Positions 26,337 to 36,940 of a DNA stretch of 64,000 nt are shown in pieces. This DNA is from CAWBRT01 sp963819175. GTDB taxonomy: Bacteria; Acidobacteriota; Terriglobia; Terriglobales; Acidobacteriaceae. Both the position numbers and the translations under genes were made by a program. Below the pieces are notes generated by a model. That model saw only the letters and a program-made list of their open reading frames with translations, was not told the DNA's origin and made no database searches. The DNA lies in NCBI GenBank assembly GCA_963819175.1, contig CAWFVJ010000014.1:1-64000 (forward strand), given 5' to 3'. Every line of letters starts with the position of its first letter. Position 1 is the stretch's first letter.

Positions 26337-27169
26337 AATGCTCCCCTGATTCCGTTGACGATCATTTCAATCCCGAGGGCGACGATCACTACGCTGAAAA
26401 CGAGACGCAGTGATTTTGTTTTTGCTTTTACCAGGAGCTTTGCCCCGAGGAGAGAGCCGCCAAGCACCCCCAGCATTACCGGCATCGCCAATCCGGGATC
26501 GACATAGCCGCGGCTGAGATACAGCCCCGCACTGGCCGCTGCCGTCACCCCAATCATGAAGTTACTGGTCGTGGTGGAAACCTTGAACGGAATACGCATG
26601 GCTTGGTCCATGGCCAGCACTTTGACCGCCCCTGAACCAATACCCAGTAAACCCGATAGCGTTCCCGCCGCGAACATAAGGCTGAATCCGCCCGGCACAT
26701 TGCACACGCAGTATTTCCGCGGTCCACTCGGGGTGGGATAGCTTCCGCCCAAGCGCAACTTCTCCGACAGCGAACCGCATTCCTCCATTGTCGGCTGCTC
26801 GCGTTGCTTCTTGCTGGAGAGATAGGCCGAGAACAGCAGCACCACGCCAAAGATAATGGCGATGACCCGGGCAGATACCATGGTGGCGATCATGGCGCCG
26901 ACAATTGCGCCTATGGTGGTCGCGATCTCCAGGAACATTCCGATGCGAACGTTAGAGTAACCTTCGCGAACATAAGCGGCTGCCGCGCCGGAGGATGTGG
27001 CGATCACCGAGATGAGCGAGGCGCCAATCGCATAGCGAATGTCTACCCCAAAAACGATTGTGAGCAGGGGGACGAGAACAACTCCGCCGCCCAAGCCGGT
27101 CAGAGCCCCCACCAATCCAGCCATAAAAGACGACACAGCGACCAGCACTGTGAAGACAAAAATCGTCAT
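26333..27169 (-). CDS. TauE/SafE (TSUP) family sulfite/organosulfonate exporter-like permease
   Basis: About 278 residues from ATG 27169, chosen because it opens the first helix (MTIFVFTVLVAVSSFMAGLVG). The duplicated family motif appears as GLVGALTGLGGGVVLVPLLT in the first half and GTLSGLLGIGSGAVKVLAMD in the second. A loop between the halves carries CVCN. TSUP proteins move sulfite, sulfonates or related anions across the inner membrane; substrate not known here. Coupled to the downstream DUF1634 gene. Confidence 0.88.
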   Translation of the reverse strand: MTIFVFTVLVAVSSFMAGLVGALTGLGGGVVLVPLLTIVFGVDIRYAIGASLISVIATSSGAAAAYVREGYSNVRIGMFLEIATTIGAIVGAMIATMVSARVIAIIFGVVLLFSAYLSSKKQREQPTMEECGSLSEKLRLGGSYPTPSGPRKYCVCNVPGGFSLMFAAGTLSGLLGIGSGAVKVLAMDQAMRIPFKVSTTTSNFMIGVTAAASAGLYLSRGYVDPGLAMPVMLGVLGGSLLGAKLLVKAKTKSLRLVFSVVIVALGIEMIVNGIRGAL

Positions 27170-27552
27170 TTGGTTTCGAAACCTTCGCCCCGCGCAGTCG
27201 CACGGGGAGCCTTGCGGCAAGTCCAAAAGAATTATAGCGTTCCGTGACGCTGGTGCGGAAACCAGAGCTGGCCTCGGTTGCGGTTCCGCGCACATTGGAG
27301 CGAGACGAGACCAGTTCCGCTGGAGTGACGTCCCATTCCGAGAGGCGGATCGTGCCGTTGCGGTGCGCTGGGGCCGGATCAGCACTTTAGTGGGATGCGG
27401 GTTGAGGCTTTCGTAACTCGCGTTTTGCGCATTCCCGCGAAACAACCTGAAACTCTCAGTGTTCGACTCTGCAAGGCTTTTGGAGCAAGTTCCAAGACCT
27501 TACTTTTCGGCGTCTCGATCGAAACTGACGAACACAATTGAGAGGAGCACGC

Positions 27553-29466
27553 ATGAGGCGGTCGACCATAGTCTTTCTATCTTCGGCGTTGGCGGTATCG
27601 CTGCTGCTGATGGCATGCAGCGGGGGTGGTTCACCGTCGCCATCCAACACGGGCACAGGCACAGTGAACCTCATGATGAGCGACGCCTCGACAGAGGATT
27701 GGGCCGTAATCGGCGTCAAGGTGCAGAGTATCGCGCTTATTCCCCGAGGCAAAACAAGTGCGAACGCAGTGACCGTGTTCACCGCCAACCCGGCGCCGGT
27801 CATCAATCTTGTCCAATTGGATCAACTCTCTGAAATCCTGGGAAATGTGGCGGTGCCGGCGGGGATCTACACGGGCGCAGTGCTCAGCGTCAGCGCCAGC
27901 CCCAGTGATGTGGTTCTGATTCCCTCGAACAACCCCGAAGCGGGGTTCGCCGGCGCGGCCGGTGTCCAGATTCCGTCAGGTCAAATCCAGGTGCAACCAA
28001 AGGGCAGCGCTACCGTGAACGTTCCGGTGAACTTTGTTCTGCCGCTAGTGGTCACGGCGGACCAAAGCAGCGCCCTCAACCTCGAGTTTGATCTTTCGCA
28101 TCCGGCGTTCATCGTTGACCACACGCCCGCGAGTGGCACCACGCTTTGGTCCGTGAACTTTGACCACGTGTTGCGCCATCGCCCGATCCGCACCGTGACG
28201 GAACTGGTGCTGCGCCACATGTACGGAAGCTTCAAGTCGGTTTCATCAGACAACGGCTCCATCACCATCACGAAGGTCTACCCAACCGAACCGGTGGTCA
28301 CTCCGGAAACCTCGGTACCAACGACACAGACTTTGCAGATTCTGGCAGACAGCACGAGTGGAACTTTTTTCTATGATCTCGATGCCAAGACGAGCGCCGT
28401 GATCAAGGAATTCTCGACGGTTGCACCGGGCCTGGCTAACAGATTCGTGCGAGTTGCCGCCCGCTATCAGAGCGATGGGACGCTGGTGGCGACACGGATA
28501 TGGACAGGCGCGGCTTTCAATACCGTTTGGATCAATCCTGAAGGCCATGTTCTCCACGTGACCGGCAGCTCTATTACCGTCGAAAGCGAAACCCCAGGCA
28601 GCCCTATCACGATGACGGTGAACGGGAGCACACAGTTCTTTTTTGGAGGCGCACAGATCGGAACAGGAACTGGCTTTCTGGCTAATCTTGCCCGCGGCTT
28701 CAAGGTAAGCATTGGCGCCGACCTGACGACGCCCACATTGGCTGATTTCGTCGATATTGAGATCGCGAAGTATGATGGCGCGATCCAGCCGGGAGCGACG
28801 ACCACGAGTTTCACTTACAATCGCGTCTTCAGCAACGCGACCGACGACTACAGTCAACCCCTGGGATACATCTCCAACTCCACGCCGAATGGTCTCGATG
28901 GAAGCGGCGCCGCCGTGAGCGGGTTCAAATGGTGGTATTTTGCCTACCCGACGGGGACGATGGATTCGCTCAACAACAGTCCGGATAACGATCCCATACT
29001 AGACTTCGTCAACGCGGTTGGCGGAACGGTGGACTACGGCGGTACTTTGGGCGTACAGCGGGTGGCAGGCGTCAGCTACGTCAATTGGGATACGACTACG
29101 AGCGCATGGCTTGCCCGCTGGACCGTATTGTCGCCGACCGCAGCACCGCTATCCAAGGTAACCACTGCGGCCAGCCCGGTGACCAATGGGGCGACGTTCG
29201 GCATGACCCCGATTGCCGCCGGAAGCATTCCGGTTACGGTGAACCTGAGCAGCCAGTCGCAGAACGCTACGCTCGTCTATCAGGTAGACAGAACGGGCGG
29301 CGTCATCACCGTCACAGCGCAGGACATTACTCAACCGAGCGTGCTCAACACTGTCGTTGGGAATTTGGGTAACGGCACCTCCGTAAAGGTTTTCGGAGTG
29401 CCGCAGTTGGGCACCGTGCAGGCCTACGTCCTCTTCTACTACACCGGCACGGCGCCGACCCAGTAG
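27553..29466 (+). CDS. Large DUF4382 lipoprotein
   Basis: About 637 residues from ATG 27553 (AGAGGAG upstream). The N-terminus is a lipoprotein signal with lipobox LMAC-SGGG. Residues about 35-190 match the DUF4382 pattern: GTVNLMMSDASTEDW ... VIGVKVQSIALIP ... LDQLSEILGNVAVPAGIYTG ... LEFDLSHPAF. The rest is Thr/Ser/Gly-rich and beta-like, with a repeated theme of short beta segments (SITVESETPGSPITMTVNG). It is probably displayed on the cell surface or in the periplasm; function unknown. A strong terminator follows. Confidence 0.85.
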   Translation: MRRSTIVFLSSALAVSLLLMACSGGGSPSPSNTGTGTVNLMMSDASTEDWAVIGVKVQSIALIPRGKTSANAVTVFTANPAPVINLVQLDQLSEILGNVAVPAGIYTGAVLSVSASPSDVVLIPSNNPEAGFAGAAGVQIPSGQIQVQPKGSATVNVPVNFVLPLVVTADQSSALNLEFDLSHPAFIVDHTPASGTTLWSVNFDHVLRHRPIRTVTELVLRHMYGSFKSVSSDNGSITITKVYPTEPVVTPETSVPTTQTLQILADSTSGTFFYDLDAKTSAVIKEFSTVAPGLANRFVRVAARYQSDGTLVATRIWTGAAFNTVWINPEGHVLHVTGSSITVESETPGSPITMTVNGSTQFFFGGAQIGTGTGFLANLARGFKVSIGADLTTPTLADFVDIEIAKYDGAIQPGATTTSFTYNRVFSNATDDYSQPLGYISNSTPNGLDGSGAAVSGFKWWYFAYPTGTMDSLNNSPDNDPILDFVNAVGGTVDYGGTLGVQRVAGVSYVNWDTTTSAWLARWTVLSPTAAPLSKVTTAASPVTNGATFGMTPIAAGSIPVTVNLSSQSQNATLVYQVDRTGGVITVTAQDITQPSVLNTVVGNLGNGTSVKVFGVPQLGTVQAYVLFYYTGTAPTQ

Positions 29467-29488
29467 GGGAAGTTAGTCACGTTCGAGG

Positions 29489-29518
29489 CGCCGCCCTTGA
29501 CCGGGCGGCGTCCTTTTT
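29489..29518 (+). terminator. Rho-independent terminator
   Basis: CGCCGCCC and GGGCGGCG form an 8-bp GC stem around a 6-base loop, then TCCTTTTT. It lies 23 bases past the DUF4382 gene stop. Confidence 0.9.
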
Positions 29519-29919
29519 GCGCCGCAAGGGATGGCTGCGTGCCACATCCTGATTTTTTTGCAGTGGCTCTAAGGTGATTCTTTGATTAACAGCGAATGGC
29601 TAACCAAATGCGTTGCGAGGTAGATTAAATGCTGGCTTCGCGCGGTTCTGGTTCCACAGCGGCTCAACCCTCATCTGCTGCCGTTCGATGTCAATAGAGG
29701 CACGTCAGATAATCAATTCTTGTCGAAACCCTGGAGGATTGATACGCTGCCCTAGCAGATATAAATCTGCAATCCAAACAACAATAACTCCGCTCCGCAC
29801 CGTGAGGCAAAGAAAGTCACACAATGCGGGGCTTTTTTACGTTTGCGACATTGTGGGCTCGCTCCGGCCAAAGCCGCTCTCTCAGCAACCTGCCATGAAC
29901 GGTCAGATACTTTCGCCGT
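29519..29919. other. Intergenic stretch without recognisable genes
   Basis: About 400 bases of relatively AT-rich sequence between the terminator and the ABC ATPase gene. No ORF with family resemblance or good ribosome site was seen. It presumably holds the promoter of the ATPase genes. Confidence 0.5.
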
Positions 29920-30993
29920 ATGGTCACCTGTGATAGACATGACACAGAGTTCATCGCGAGCTTCATCGATGAGGGCGGCAGGGGGCCGGGATTGAACAGT
30001 GCGGAGACCGCTGCGTCGGCCAGGATTCTCGACGTACAGCAATTGACGGTGCAGTTTACGACCTCGGAACGTAAGGTCGAGGCGGTGCGCAATCTCTGCC
30101 TGCAAGTCGACCGCGGCGAAACACTCGCGATCGTTGGTGAATCCGGCTCAGGCAAATCGGTCTCGGCGTTGGCCATCATGCGGTTGGTTGAGCATGGCGG
30201 CGGGCGCATCATCGGCGGCCAGATGCATTTCCATCGGCGCGATGGCCGTGTGCTGGACCTGGCGCAGGCCAGCGAATCCACCATGCGCGAGCTGCGCGGC
30301 GCGGATTTGGCCATGATCTTCCAGGAGCCGATGACGTCACTGAACCCGGTCCTTTCCGTCGGCGAGCAGATTGCCGAATCGATTCGGCTGCACCAGGGCA
30401 AGGATGGGGCGGAAGCACGTGCGGAGGCCTTGCGCATGCTGGAGCTGGTGCGCATACCGGAATCGCGGCAAGTGCTTGGCCGATTCCCGCATCAGCTCTC
30501 CGGCGGCATGCGGCAGAGGGTGATGATCGCCATGGCACTCTCCTGCCGTCCGTCCCTGCTGATTGCGGACGAGCCGACGACGGCGCTGGACGTGACCATT
30601 CAGGCGCAGATTCTGCAACTCATCCGCGAACTGCAGCGCGAGATGCACATGGGCGTGATCTTCATCACGCACGATATGGGCGTGGTGGCCGAGATCGCGG
30701 ACCGCGTGCTGGTGACGTACGCCGGCGAGCGAGTTGAAGAAGGATCGTCCGAGCGGATCTTTCGCGAGCCGCGCCATCCCTATACTCGGTCGCTGCTGGC
30801 GGCGGTTCCGCGCTTGGGCTGTGCGGCGACGATGCGCCGCCAATCCAGCCGGTGCAAAACGAGCCGGGGAACCGAGGCAGGCGCAGAACTCGCCGATAGC
30901 CGGCTGCGGCGTGGCGAAATGGTTTGGAAAAGATGGACAATTTCATCAGGGGCTAAAGCCCTCGACGTTATTAGCCCTGGACGGCACGGCTAA
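29920..30993 (+). CDS. Peptide/nickel-type ABC transporter ATPase (OppD/DppD-like)
   Basis: The ATPase core is complete: Walker A GESGSGKSVSALA, signature LSGGMRQRVMIAMAL, Walker B SLLIADEPTTALDV, and the OppD-type REPRHPYTRSLLAAVPRL. After about residue 290 the frame turns unlikely; one base shift near 30820 gives GDDAPPIQPVQNEPGN, so the C-terminus is probably frameshifted. ATG 29920 lacks a ribosome site; TTG 29992, after AGGGGGCCGGGA, is an alternative start just before the domain. No permease or binding-protein genes are adjacent. A repeat (30940-31014) separates it from its partner ATPase. Confidence 0.88.
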   Translation: MVTCDRHDTEFIASFIDEGGRGPGLNSAETAASARILDVQQLTVQFTTSERKVEAVRNLCLQVDRGETLAIVGESGSGKSVSALAIMRLVEHGGGRIIGGQMHFHRRDGRVLDLAQASESTMRELRGADLAMIFQEPMTSLNPVLSVGEQIAESIRLHQGKDGAEARAEALRMLELVRIPESRQVLGRFPHQLSGGMRQRVMIAMALSCRPSLLIADEPTTALDVTIQAQILQLIRELQREMHMGVIFITHDMGVVAEIADRVLVTYAGERVEEGSSERIFREPRHPYTRSLLAAVPRLGCAATMRRQSSRCKTSRGTEAGAELADSRLRRGEMVWKRWTISSGAKALDVISPGRHG

Positions 30994-31014
30994 AGCCGCG
31001 CCCCTTCAAAGAAA
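30940..31014. repeat. Dispersed palindrome, family B (double hairpin)
   Basis: Two hairpins in tandem: GGGCTAAAGCCC, then GGCACGGCTAAAGCCGCGCC followed by CCTTCAAAG. I recognise the GGGGCTAAAGCCCC / GGCACGGCTAAAGCCGTGCC style from other Acidobacteria genomes (memory, not a search). It lies exactly between the two ABC ATPase genes and runs into the expected start region of the second. Confidence 0.65.
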
Positions 31015-31045
31015 TAGTTATGCCAGTTCCGAGCACAGACCGCTG

Positions 31046-31969
31046 TTGGCGGTTCGCAATCTCACCACGCGCTTTGACGTTCGCACCGGCATCTTCGGCC
31101 GGGTGACCAGCCACGTGCATGCGGTGGAGCAGGTCAGCTTCGATCTCTATGCGGGCGAGACGCTGGCGCTGGTGGGCGAATCCGGATGCGGCAAGTCAAC
31201 CACCGGAAGGTCGCTGCTCAGGCTGGTGGACATTACCGGCGGCGAAATTGAATTCGACGGACGCAGTATTACGCAGCTCTCCGGCAAAGGGTTGCAGGCG
31301 CTGCGCCGGAACATTCAGGTTGTCTTTCAGGACCCGTATGCCTCGCTCGACCCACGACTCACGGTTGGCTATACGATTATGGAGCCACTGCTGGTGCATC
31401 ACGTGGGAACCAGGGCGGAATCGGCGCGCCGGGTGGAGTGGCTGCTGGAACGCGTAGGATTGCTGCCGGAGCACTCGCAACGCTATCCCCATGAATTTTC
31501 TGGCGGGCAGCGGCAGCGCATTGCGATTGCGCGCGCGCTGGCACTGAATCCCAAGATCGTGATCGCCGATGAATCGGTCTCGGCGCTCGACGTCTCCATC
31601 CGGGCGCAGATCATCAACCTGCTGCTCGATCTTCAGCGTGATCTTGGCATTTCGTTCTTGTTCATTTCGCACGACATGGCGGTGGTGGAACGGGTGAGTC
31701 ATCGGGTGGCGGTGATGTACCTGGGTCAGATCGTCGAAATTGGGCCGCGCCGCGCGATCTTTGAAGATCCGCAGCATGCCTACACGCGTGCACTGCTTTC
31801 CGCCGTGCCGATTGCCGATCCGGCGCGGCGTCATTCGCCGCGATCCTTGCCGGTGGACGAAATGCCGAGTCCGATTCGAGCCGCCGGCGACGAGCCCGAA
31901 ATTCATCCATTGAAGCAGGTGAGCCCCGGACATTTTGTCGCCACCCACAAAATCAGCGGCAGGTATTAG
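31046..31969 (+). CDS. Peptide/nickel-type ABC transporter ATPase (OppF/DppF-like)
   Basis: Walker A is GESGCGKSTTGRSLL, the OppF-type segment VFQDPYASLDPRLTVG follows, then the signature FSGGQRQRIAIARAL and Walker B IVIADESVSALDV, with DPQHAYTRALLSAVP at the end. The frame is open upstream through the family B repeat without an ATG near the domain; TTG at 31046 (LLAVRNLTTRFDV) is the closest plausible start, and an ATG at 31020 is out of frame. OppD-OppF fusions are common, so the two genes may once have been one reading frame, split by the repeat or by an indel. Confidence 0.88.
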   Translation: MAVRNLTTRFDVRTGIFGRVTSHVHAVEQVSFDLYAGETLALVGESGCGKSTTGRSLLRLVDITGGEIEFDGRSITQLSGKGLQALRRNIQVVFQDPYASLDPRLTVGYTIMEPLLVHHVGTRAESARRVEWLLERVGLLPEHSQRYPHEFSGGQRQRIAIARALALNPKIVIADESVSALDVSIRAQIINLLLDLQRDLGISFLFISHDMAVVERVSHRVAVMYLGQIVEIGPRRAIFEDPQHAYTRALLSAVPIADPARRHSPRSLPVDEMPSPIRAAGDEPEIHPLKQVSPGHFVATHKISGRY

Positions 31970-32072
31970 CTTTCGTGCGGCGTGCCGATCTCCCGCGCTG
32001 GGCTTTAGGTTTCCACACCTCGGCTGTGACACTGTAACCTATGTAGGACGGGAACGTTGATCCCCGAATAAA

Positions 32073-32636
32073 TTGAGCGATCTTGTTCCATTTCCGACGC
32101 CACGGCAGCCCCATGAGTTATGCCTGATCGGGCTGCGTCTGGACCCGACCGCCGAAGGTCCGCAATTTTTCGCCCTGATCGAGCAGCGTGAAAGCGGCAG
32201 CCGGACGATTATGGCGAACGGACGGATACTGTTCTTCTCGAGTCCGGCGCTGGTTGCCCGCGCACTTCAACTCGCCGATGACGACGCGATAGCCGGCGGT
32301 TTGCCGGGAACAATCGCCACCTCAGTTCCGATGCCGAAGCAGATGGACGTTTTGTGTGACATCGCGCAGAGCCTGTTTCTGGTCAACTCGCAGGCGGATG
32401 ATTCCGATGGTGTGCTGCTCGATTGCATCGCTTGTCTCGACGACCTGCTGCGCGCCACCGCACTCAACGTCCCGGCGAACTATATCGCCGTGCTCAATGC
32501 GCTCGCCGAGCGGCTGGAGCGCAACTCCGAGTTTGGCAGCTTTCTGGCGGAGCAGGGAATCGATCGCGAGACAGTGGAAGACGCAATCCTGTGGTGCGTC
32601 GGTGCGATAACGGTGAAGAGCACCTGGATTGGCTGA
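32073..32636 (+). CDS. Conserved-looking hypothetical protein
   Basis: 187 residues starting at TTG 32073; no strong ribosome site is visible. The protein is acidic and soluble, with FFALIEQRESGSRTIMANGRILFFSS near the start and LFLVNSQADDSDGVLLDCIACLDDLL in the middle. The even composition and codon pattern suggest a real gene. I recognise no family. It ends 49 bases before the convergent glgC gene. Confidence 0.6.
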   Translation: MSDLVPFPTPRQPHELCLIGLRLDPTAEGPQFFALIEQRESGSRTIMANGRILFFSSPALVARALQLADDDAIAGGLPGTIATSVPMPKQMDVLCDIAQSLFLVNSQADDSDGVLLDCIACLDDLLRATALNVPANYIAVLNALAERLERNSEFGSFLAEQGIDRETVEDAILWCVGAITVKSTWIG

Positions 32637-32649
32637 CTTGTATGGCTGG

Positions 32650-32676
32650 CCCCCGGCAAGCGCCGCTCGCCGGGGG
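32650..32676. terminator. GC hairpin between convergent genes
   Basis: CCCCCGGC (32650-32657) pairs with GCCGGGGG (32669-32676). It lies between the stops of the hypothetical gene at 32636 and glgC at 32686. No T-run, so a terminator role is only probable. Confidence 0.5.
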
Positions 32677-32685
32677 TGCGCGATT

Positions 32686-33936
<1,251 letters not shown>

Positions 33937-34096
33937 CTCTGTTCCTACCCAGTAATTTCGTGCCAGGAGCGACGACGCTTACGGCTTTCCCTCGGCGCGC
34001 CTTCGGTCCGAAAACGTCCAGGCGCGTCAGATCACACGTAGGACTAAGAATCCTATCACAGCAGGCGAGGCGCAGGTGCCGTTGCCGGCGGCCAGC

Positions 34097-34522
34097 TCAG
34101 GCAGTTTTGTCGGGACGGTCGATGCTGATGCGCAATGACTTTAAGAACTTCATGTCTTGAGGGCTGACTTTAAAATCCGGATCCGATTTTCTGAAATTCA
34201 CCAGCGAAGACTGTTTGGTCTCGTCTTCGTCGCGCTTGTTGAACCCGATCGTGGCTTCAAGGACGAGAAACACGTCGTAACCGCCGGACTTAATTCTGGC
34301 GATCACGTCCGCGATCTGCTCCGAATCTGAGATCGACTCATTGATCGCCTGGCCGAGTTCCTTCATCAATTTTTGTAGCCGCTGCTCCACTTTGGATCCC
34401 CGATTTGGAGTCAAATTCGATAGAAGCCGTAGCCCGGAACCCCGGCACGCCGCGCTCGCCGACGTACTCCGCGACTCGCGCGCGCTTTGATTCACTTCTG
34501 TATTGGATGCCATGACCGGCAT
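34097..34522 (-). CDS. Hypothetical protein
   Basis: Up to 141 residues; ATG 34513 (MASNTEVNQ) is an alternative start. The likely core is the second half, RLQKLMKELGQAINESISDS followed by EQIADVIARIKSGGYDVFLVLEATIGF, which looks like a helical small soluble protein and reads as real coding sequence. I have a feeling of similar sequences in Acidobacteria but cannot name a family. No good ribosome site was seen. Confidence 0.55.
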   Translation of the reverse strand: MPVMASNTEVNQSARESRSTSASAACRGSGLRLLSNLTPNRGSKVEQRLQKLMKELGQAINESISDSEQIADVIARIKSGGYDVFLVLEATIGFNKRDEDETKQSSLVNFRKSDPDFKVSPQDMKFLKSLRISIDRPDKTA

Positions 34523-34666
34523 GGAGGTTTTAGAGCTTTTTCAAGAACTGATTTGACGGCCCGCCTGGACCAATTCCGCGATGAAAGGTCCAGGTAATGA
34601 CTGCCGCTAGCGTTTGGCGGCTGCTTTCGGGATACAGCTTTCCCGAAACTGGTCTAGAATCTTTTT

Positions 34667-35032
34667 GTGAGCGGTCTTCCTAATCCTCTGCGAGCAAAAC
34701 CTCCATCGGCGGGCTCGGTCGGCGCCATGCTGGGCAAAGTGGCCAGGTCTTTTCAAAAAGGGCAAAAGGGCCGGCGGATTTTTCAGGGGGTTTCAGCGGG
34801 AATCGGCACTTTTCTGCAGACGCTACGACGGGTCGGCAAGGTTCTTTGGCTGGAGATCACTGGCTTCCTGTTTCTCTGGCTCGCTTTGGTCGGCGGCATC
34901 GCTTGCTGGCGCGAGTATCATGCCTACGCGGCGGGCAAGATTGGGCCCGGACGTGCTGTGGTTGCCGGACTTTTCGCTGTCTTGTTCGCCTACTTCGGCG
35001 CGACTTCGTTTTGGAGTGCTCGCAAGAACTAG
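34667..35032 (+). CDS. Small membrane protein of unknown function
   Basis: 121 residues from GTG 34667. Two membrane helices are visible (about 65-82, FLFLWLALVGGIACW, and 98-115, AVVAGLFAVLFAYFGATSF) after a basic N-terminal region with Gly/Lys-rich KVARSFQKGQKGRR. No family recognised. It precedes the LOG-family gene by about 145 bases. Confidence 0.6.
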   Translation: MSGLPNPLRAKPPSAGSVGAMLGKVARSFQKGQKGRRIFQGVSAGIGTFLQTLRRVGKVLWLEITGFLFLWLALVGGIACWREYHAYAAGKIGPGRAVVAGLFAVLFAYFGATSFWSARKN

Positions 35033-35176
35033 GGTGATGTCCCAGATCTTCGCTTAGATTTCCTGAGGTGTCAATTCGGAGGCTGACAACTCGGACTTGC
35101 GGCGCAAATCGCAGGACATCACACTGGTTAAATCGACCCCTGACGTTCCGACACATAGCGGTTTCCAGGAGTTTGG

Positions 35177-35767
35177 ATGAACTCTTTCAAGCGGATTTGC
35201 GTCTTTTGCGGCTCCAGCGCGGGCATTTCCGGCACATACCGGGCCGCAGCCGTGGAACTTGGACGATTGTTGACCGAGCAAGGGCTGGGTCTGGTTTACG
35301 GCGGGGGGCGAATTGGACTGATGGGGGTGGTTGCGGACGCCGTGCTGGAACAAGGCGGTCAGGTGATTGGGGTCATTCCGCAACCGATGGTGGTGCGCGA
35401 GATATGGCATTCCGGCCTCACGGAATTGCGCGTCGTTCCCTCAATGCACGCCCGCAAATCCTTGATGGCAGAGCTGGCCGACGCATTCATCGCCCTTCCC
35501 GGCGGATTCGGTACGTTTGAGGAATTCTGCGAGATGACCACCTGGAGCCAACTGGGCATACACCGCAAGCCCTGCGGGCTGCTCAACGTGGCCGGATACT
35601 ACGATCCGCTGCTGGAGATGTTCGACCGCGCCGTCACCGAAGGATTTCTCAAACGCGAAAATCGCGAACTGGTGCTGGCCTCGCCGAACTGCCGTGAGTT
35701 GCTGGAAAACATGCAGGCATTCGAGCCCACGGTGGTCCGCAAGTGGATTGAACCGTCGGAGACTTAA
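35177..35767 (+). CDS. LOG-family (TIGR00730) nucleoside 5'-monophosphate phosphoribohydrolase
   Basis: 196 residues. The Rossmann-like start RICVFCGSSAGISGTYRAAA, GLVYGGGRIGLMGVVADAVL and the signature ALPGGFGTFEEFCEM (PGGxGTxxE) with ARKSLMAELADAF identify the family. LOG enzymes release free cytokinin base or, in bacteria, hydrolyse AMP-type nucleotides. CAGGAG precedes the ATG by eight bases. A shared hairpin terminator follows. Confidence 0.92.
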   Translation: MNSFKRICVFCGSSAGISGTYRAAAVELGRLLTEQGLGLVYGGGRIGLMGVVADAVLEQGGQVIGVIPQPMVVREIWHSGLTELRVVPSMHARKSLMAELADAFIALPGGFGTFEEFCEMTTWSQLGIHRKPCGLLNVAGYYDPLLEMFDRAVTEGFLKRENRELVLASPNCRELLENMQAFEPTVVRKWIEPSET

Positions 35768-35776
35768 GTCATAGTA

Positions 35777-35808
35777 GGCTCAGGCAAGCAGATTGGCCTG
35801 CCTGAGCC
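35777..35808. terminator. Bidirectional terminator between convergent genes
   Basis: GGCTCAGGCA (35777-35786) and TGCCTGAGCC (35799-35808) form a perfect 10-bp stem between the LOG gene stop and the amidohydrolase gene stop. T-runs are absent, but position and symmetry suit a two-way terminator. Confidence 0.6.
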
Positions 35809-35832
35809 GGACTACACGATCAGACGATGCGG

Positions 35833-36783
35833 CTAAAAGCCATACAGCTTTGCCGGGTTATCGACCAAAATGCGGTTTCGGGTTGCCGTATCCGGCACCC
35901 ATTCGGCCAACAGGTCTAGAAGAATGGCGTCATCGGGTTTGACTTTCTCTGTCGGGTGAGGCCAATCGCTGCCCCATACAAGCCGTTCCGGTGCTGCCTT
36001 CACAAAGGCCCTTACAGTGGGGATAGTATCGCTATAGGTCGGAGCACCAACCTTGCTCTCCTGGTATGCGCCAGCACAATTTGATCCACACCTTGCCTTT
36101 CTGCAGCAGCTCGATAATCAGCGGAAATACCGGATGGTTCATACCGCCCGGCTGGGGACATGCGCGAGATGGTCGAAGACAATCGGGCACGGAACACGGT
36201 TCCATAGTTCCTTGCTTTCCACAATCTGATTGCCGGAAGCATTGACTTGAATGTGCCAGCCCATCGGCTCGACCAGCTTCGCCAGCGGGGTGATCATCTG
36301 GAATGTCGTGGTGCCCGGCGGCGACAAGTTAAAGCGAATGCCGCGCACGCCTGCGGCATGCAAATCCTTGAGCTCCCTATCCGTGACGCTGGTGTTGACG
36401 ACCGCTACTCCTCGCGCCTCATCCGGCCCGAAGCGGCCGAGAGCATAGATCAGACCGCTATTATCCATGCCATAGGCTGAGGGATGCACAATGACGTGAC
36501 GCTTCATGCCCAACCGCTTCTGCAATAGACGGTAATCGGCAATCGACGCGTCAGGCGCGGGCAGGACCGCCTCCGGCGTATTCGGAAAGCGTGCATCATA
36601 GATGTGGTGGTGACAATCCGCCGCGTTCGGAGGCACCTTCAAACGGGGCAACTCGGTACCCGTCGACCAGGGGACCGCCTGACCGCCGCCGCCGGTCTGA
36701 CCGCTGGCGATGGCGCTAACACCCGCAACGATACCAGGAACAGCGACGACAAACTCCCGACGACTCAAGCCATTGATTCCCAT
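35833..36783 (-). CDS. Tat-exported amidohydrolase (TIM-barrel, PDC-lactonase-like), frameshifted
   Basis: The ATG at 36783 has GGAGG upstream and opens a twin-arginine signal (LSRREFVVAVPGIVAG). The metal motif DCHHHIYDARFP and RGIRFNLSPPGTTTF ... PMGWHIQVNASG ... PIVFDHLAHVP match the amidohydrolase_2 / 2-pyrone-4,6-dicarboxylate lactonase group. The frame breaks near 36155 (HVP|GGMNHPVFPLIIELLQKGKVWIKL) and near 36075 (GAYQESKVGAPTYSDTIPTV); the restored tail RLVWGSDWPHPTEKVKPDDA carries the last catalytic Asp and ends at 35833. About 315 residues. Substrate unknown; lactones of aromatic catabolism fit the next gene cluster. Confidence 0.8.
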
Positions 36784-36940
36784 CCTATCCTCCAGTTCAT
36801 CGATTAGGGGCGGCAGCTCGCGCTTTCCCGAACCCATGCCTTCCCCGCAGTATTGCTTATTTTCAGTGACAAGCAGTCTACCACCACAGCCAAATCGGGG
36901 GTGATTTGTGGGATGAAGTTGTTTCCAGACTGGCCTTGGG

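Noticed and set aside
29519..29919. A small gene or integrase remnant in the AT-rich gap before the ABC ATPase genes
   Set aside because: No frame shows family resemblance or a convincing start; left as plain intergenic DNA.
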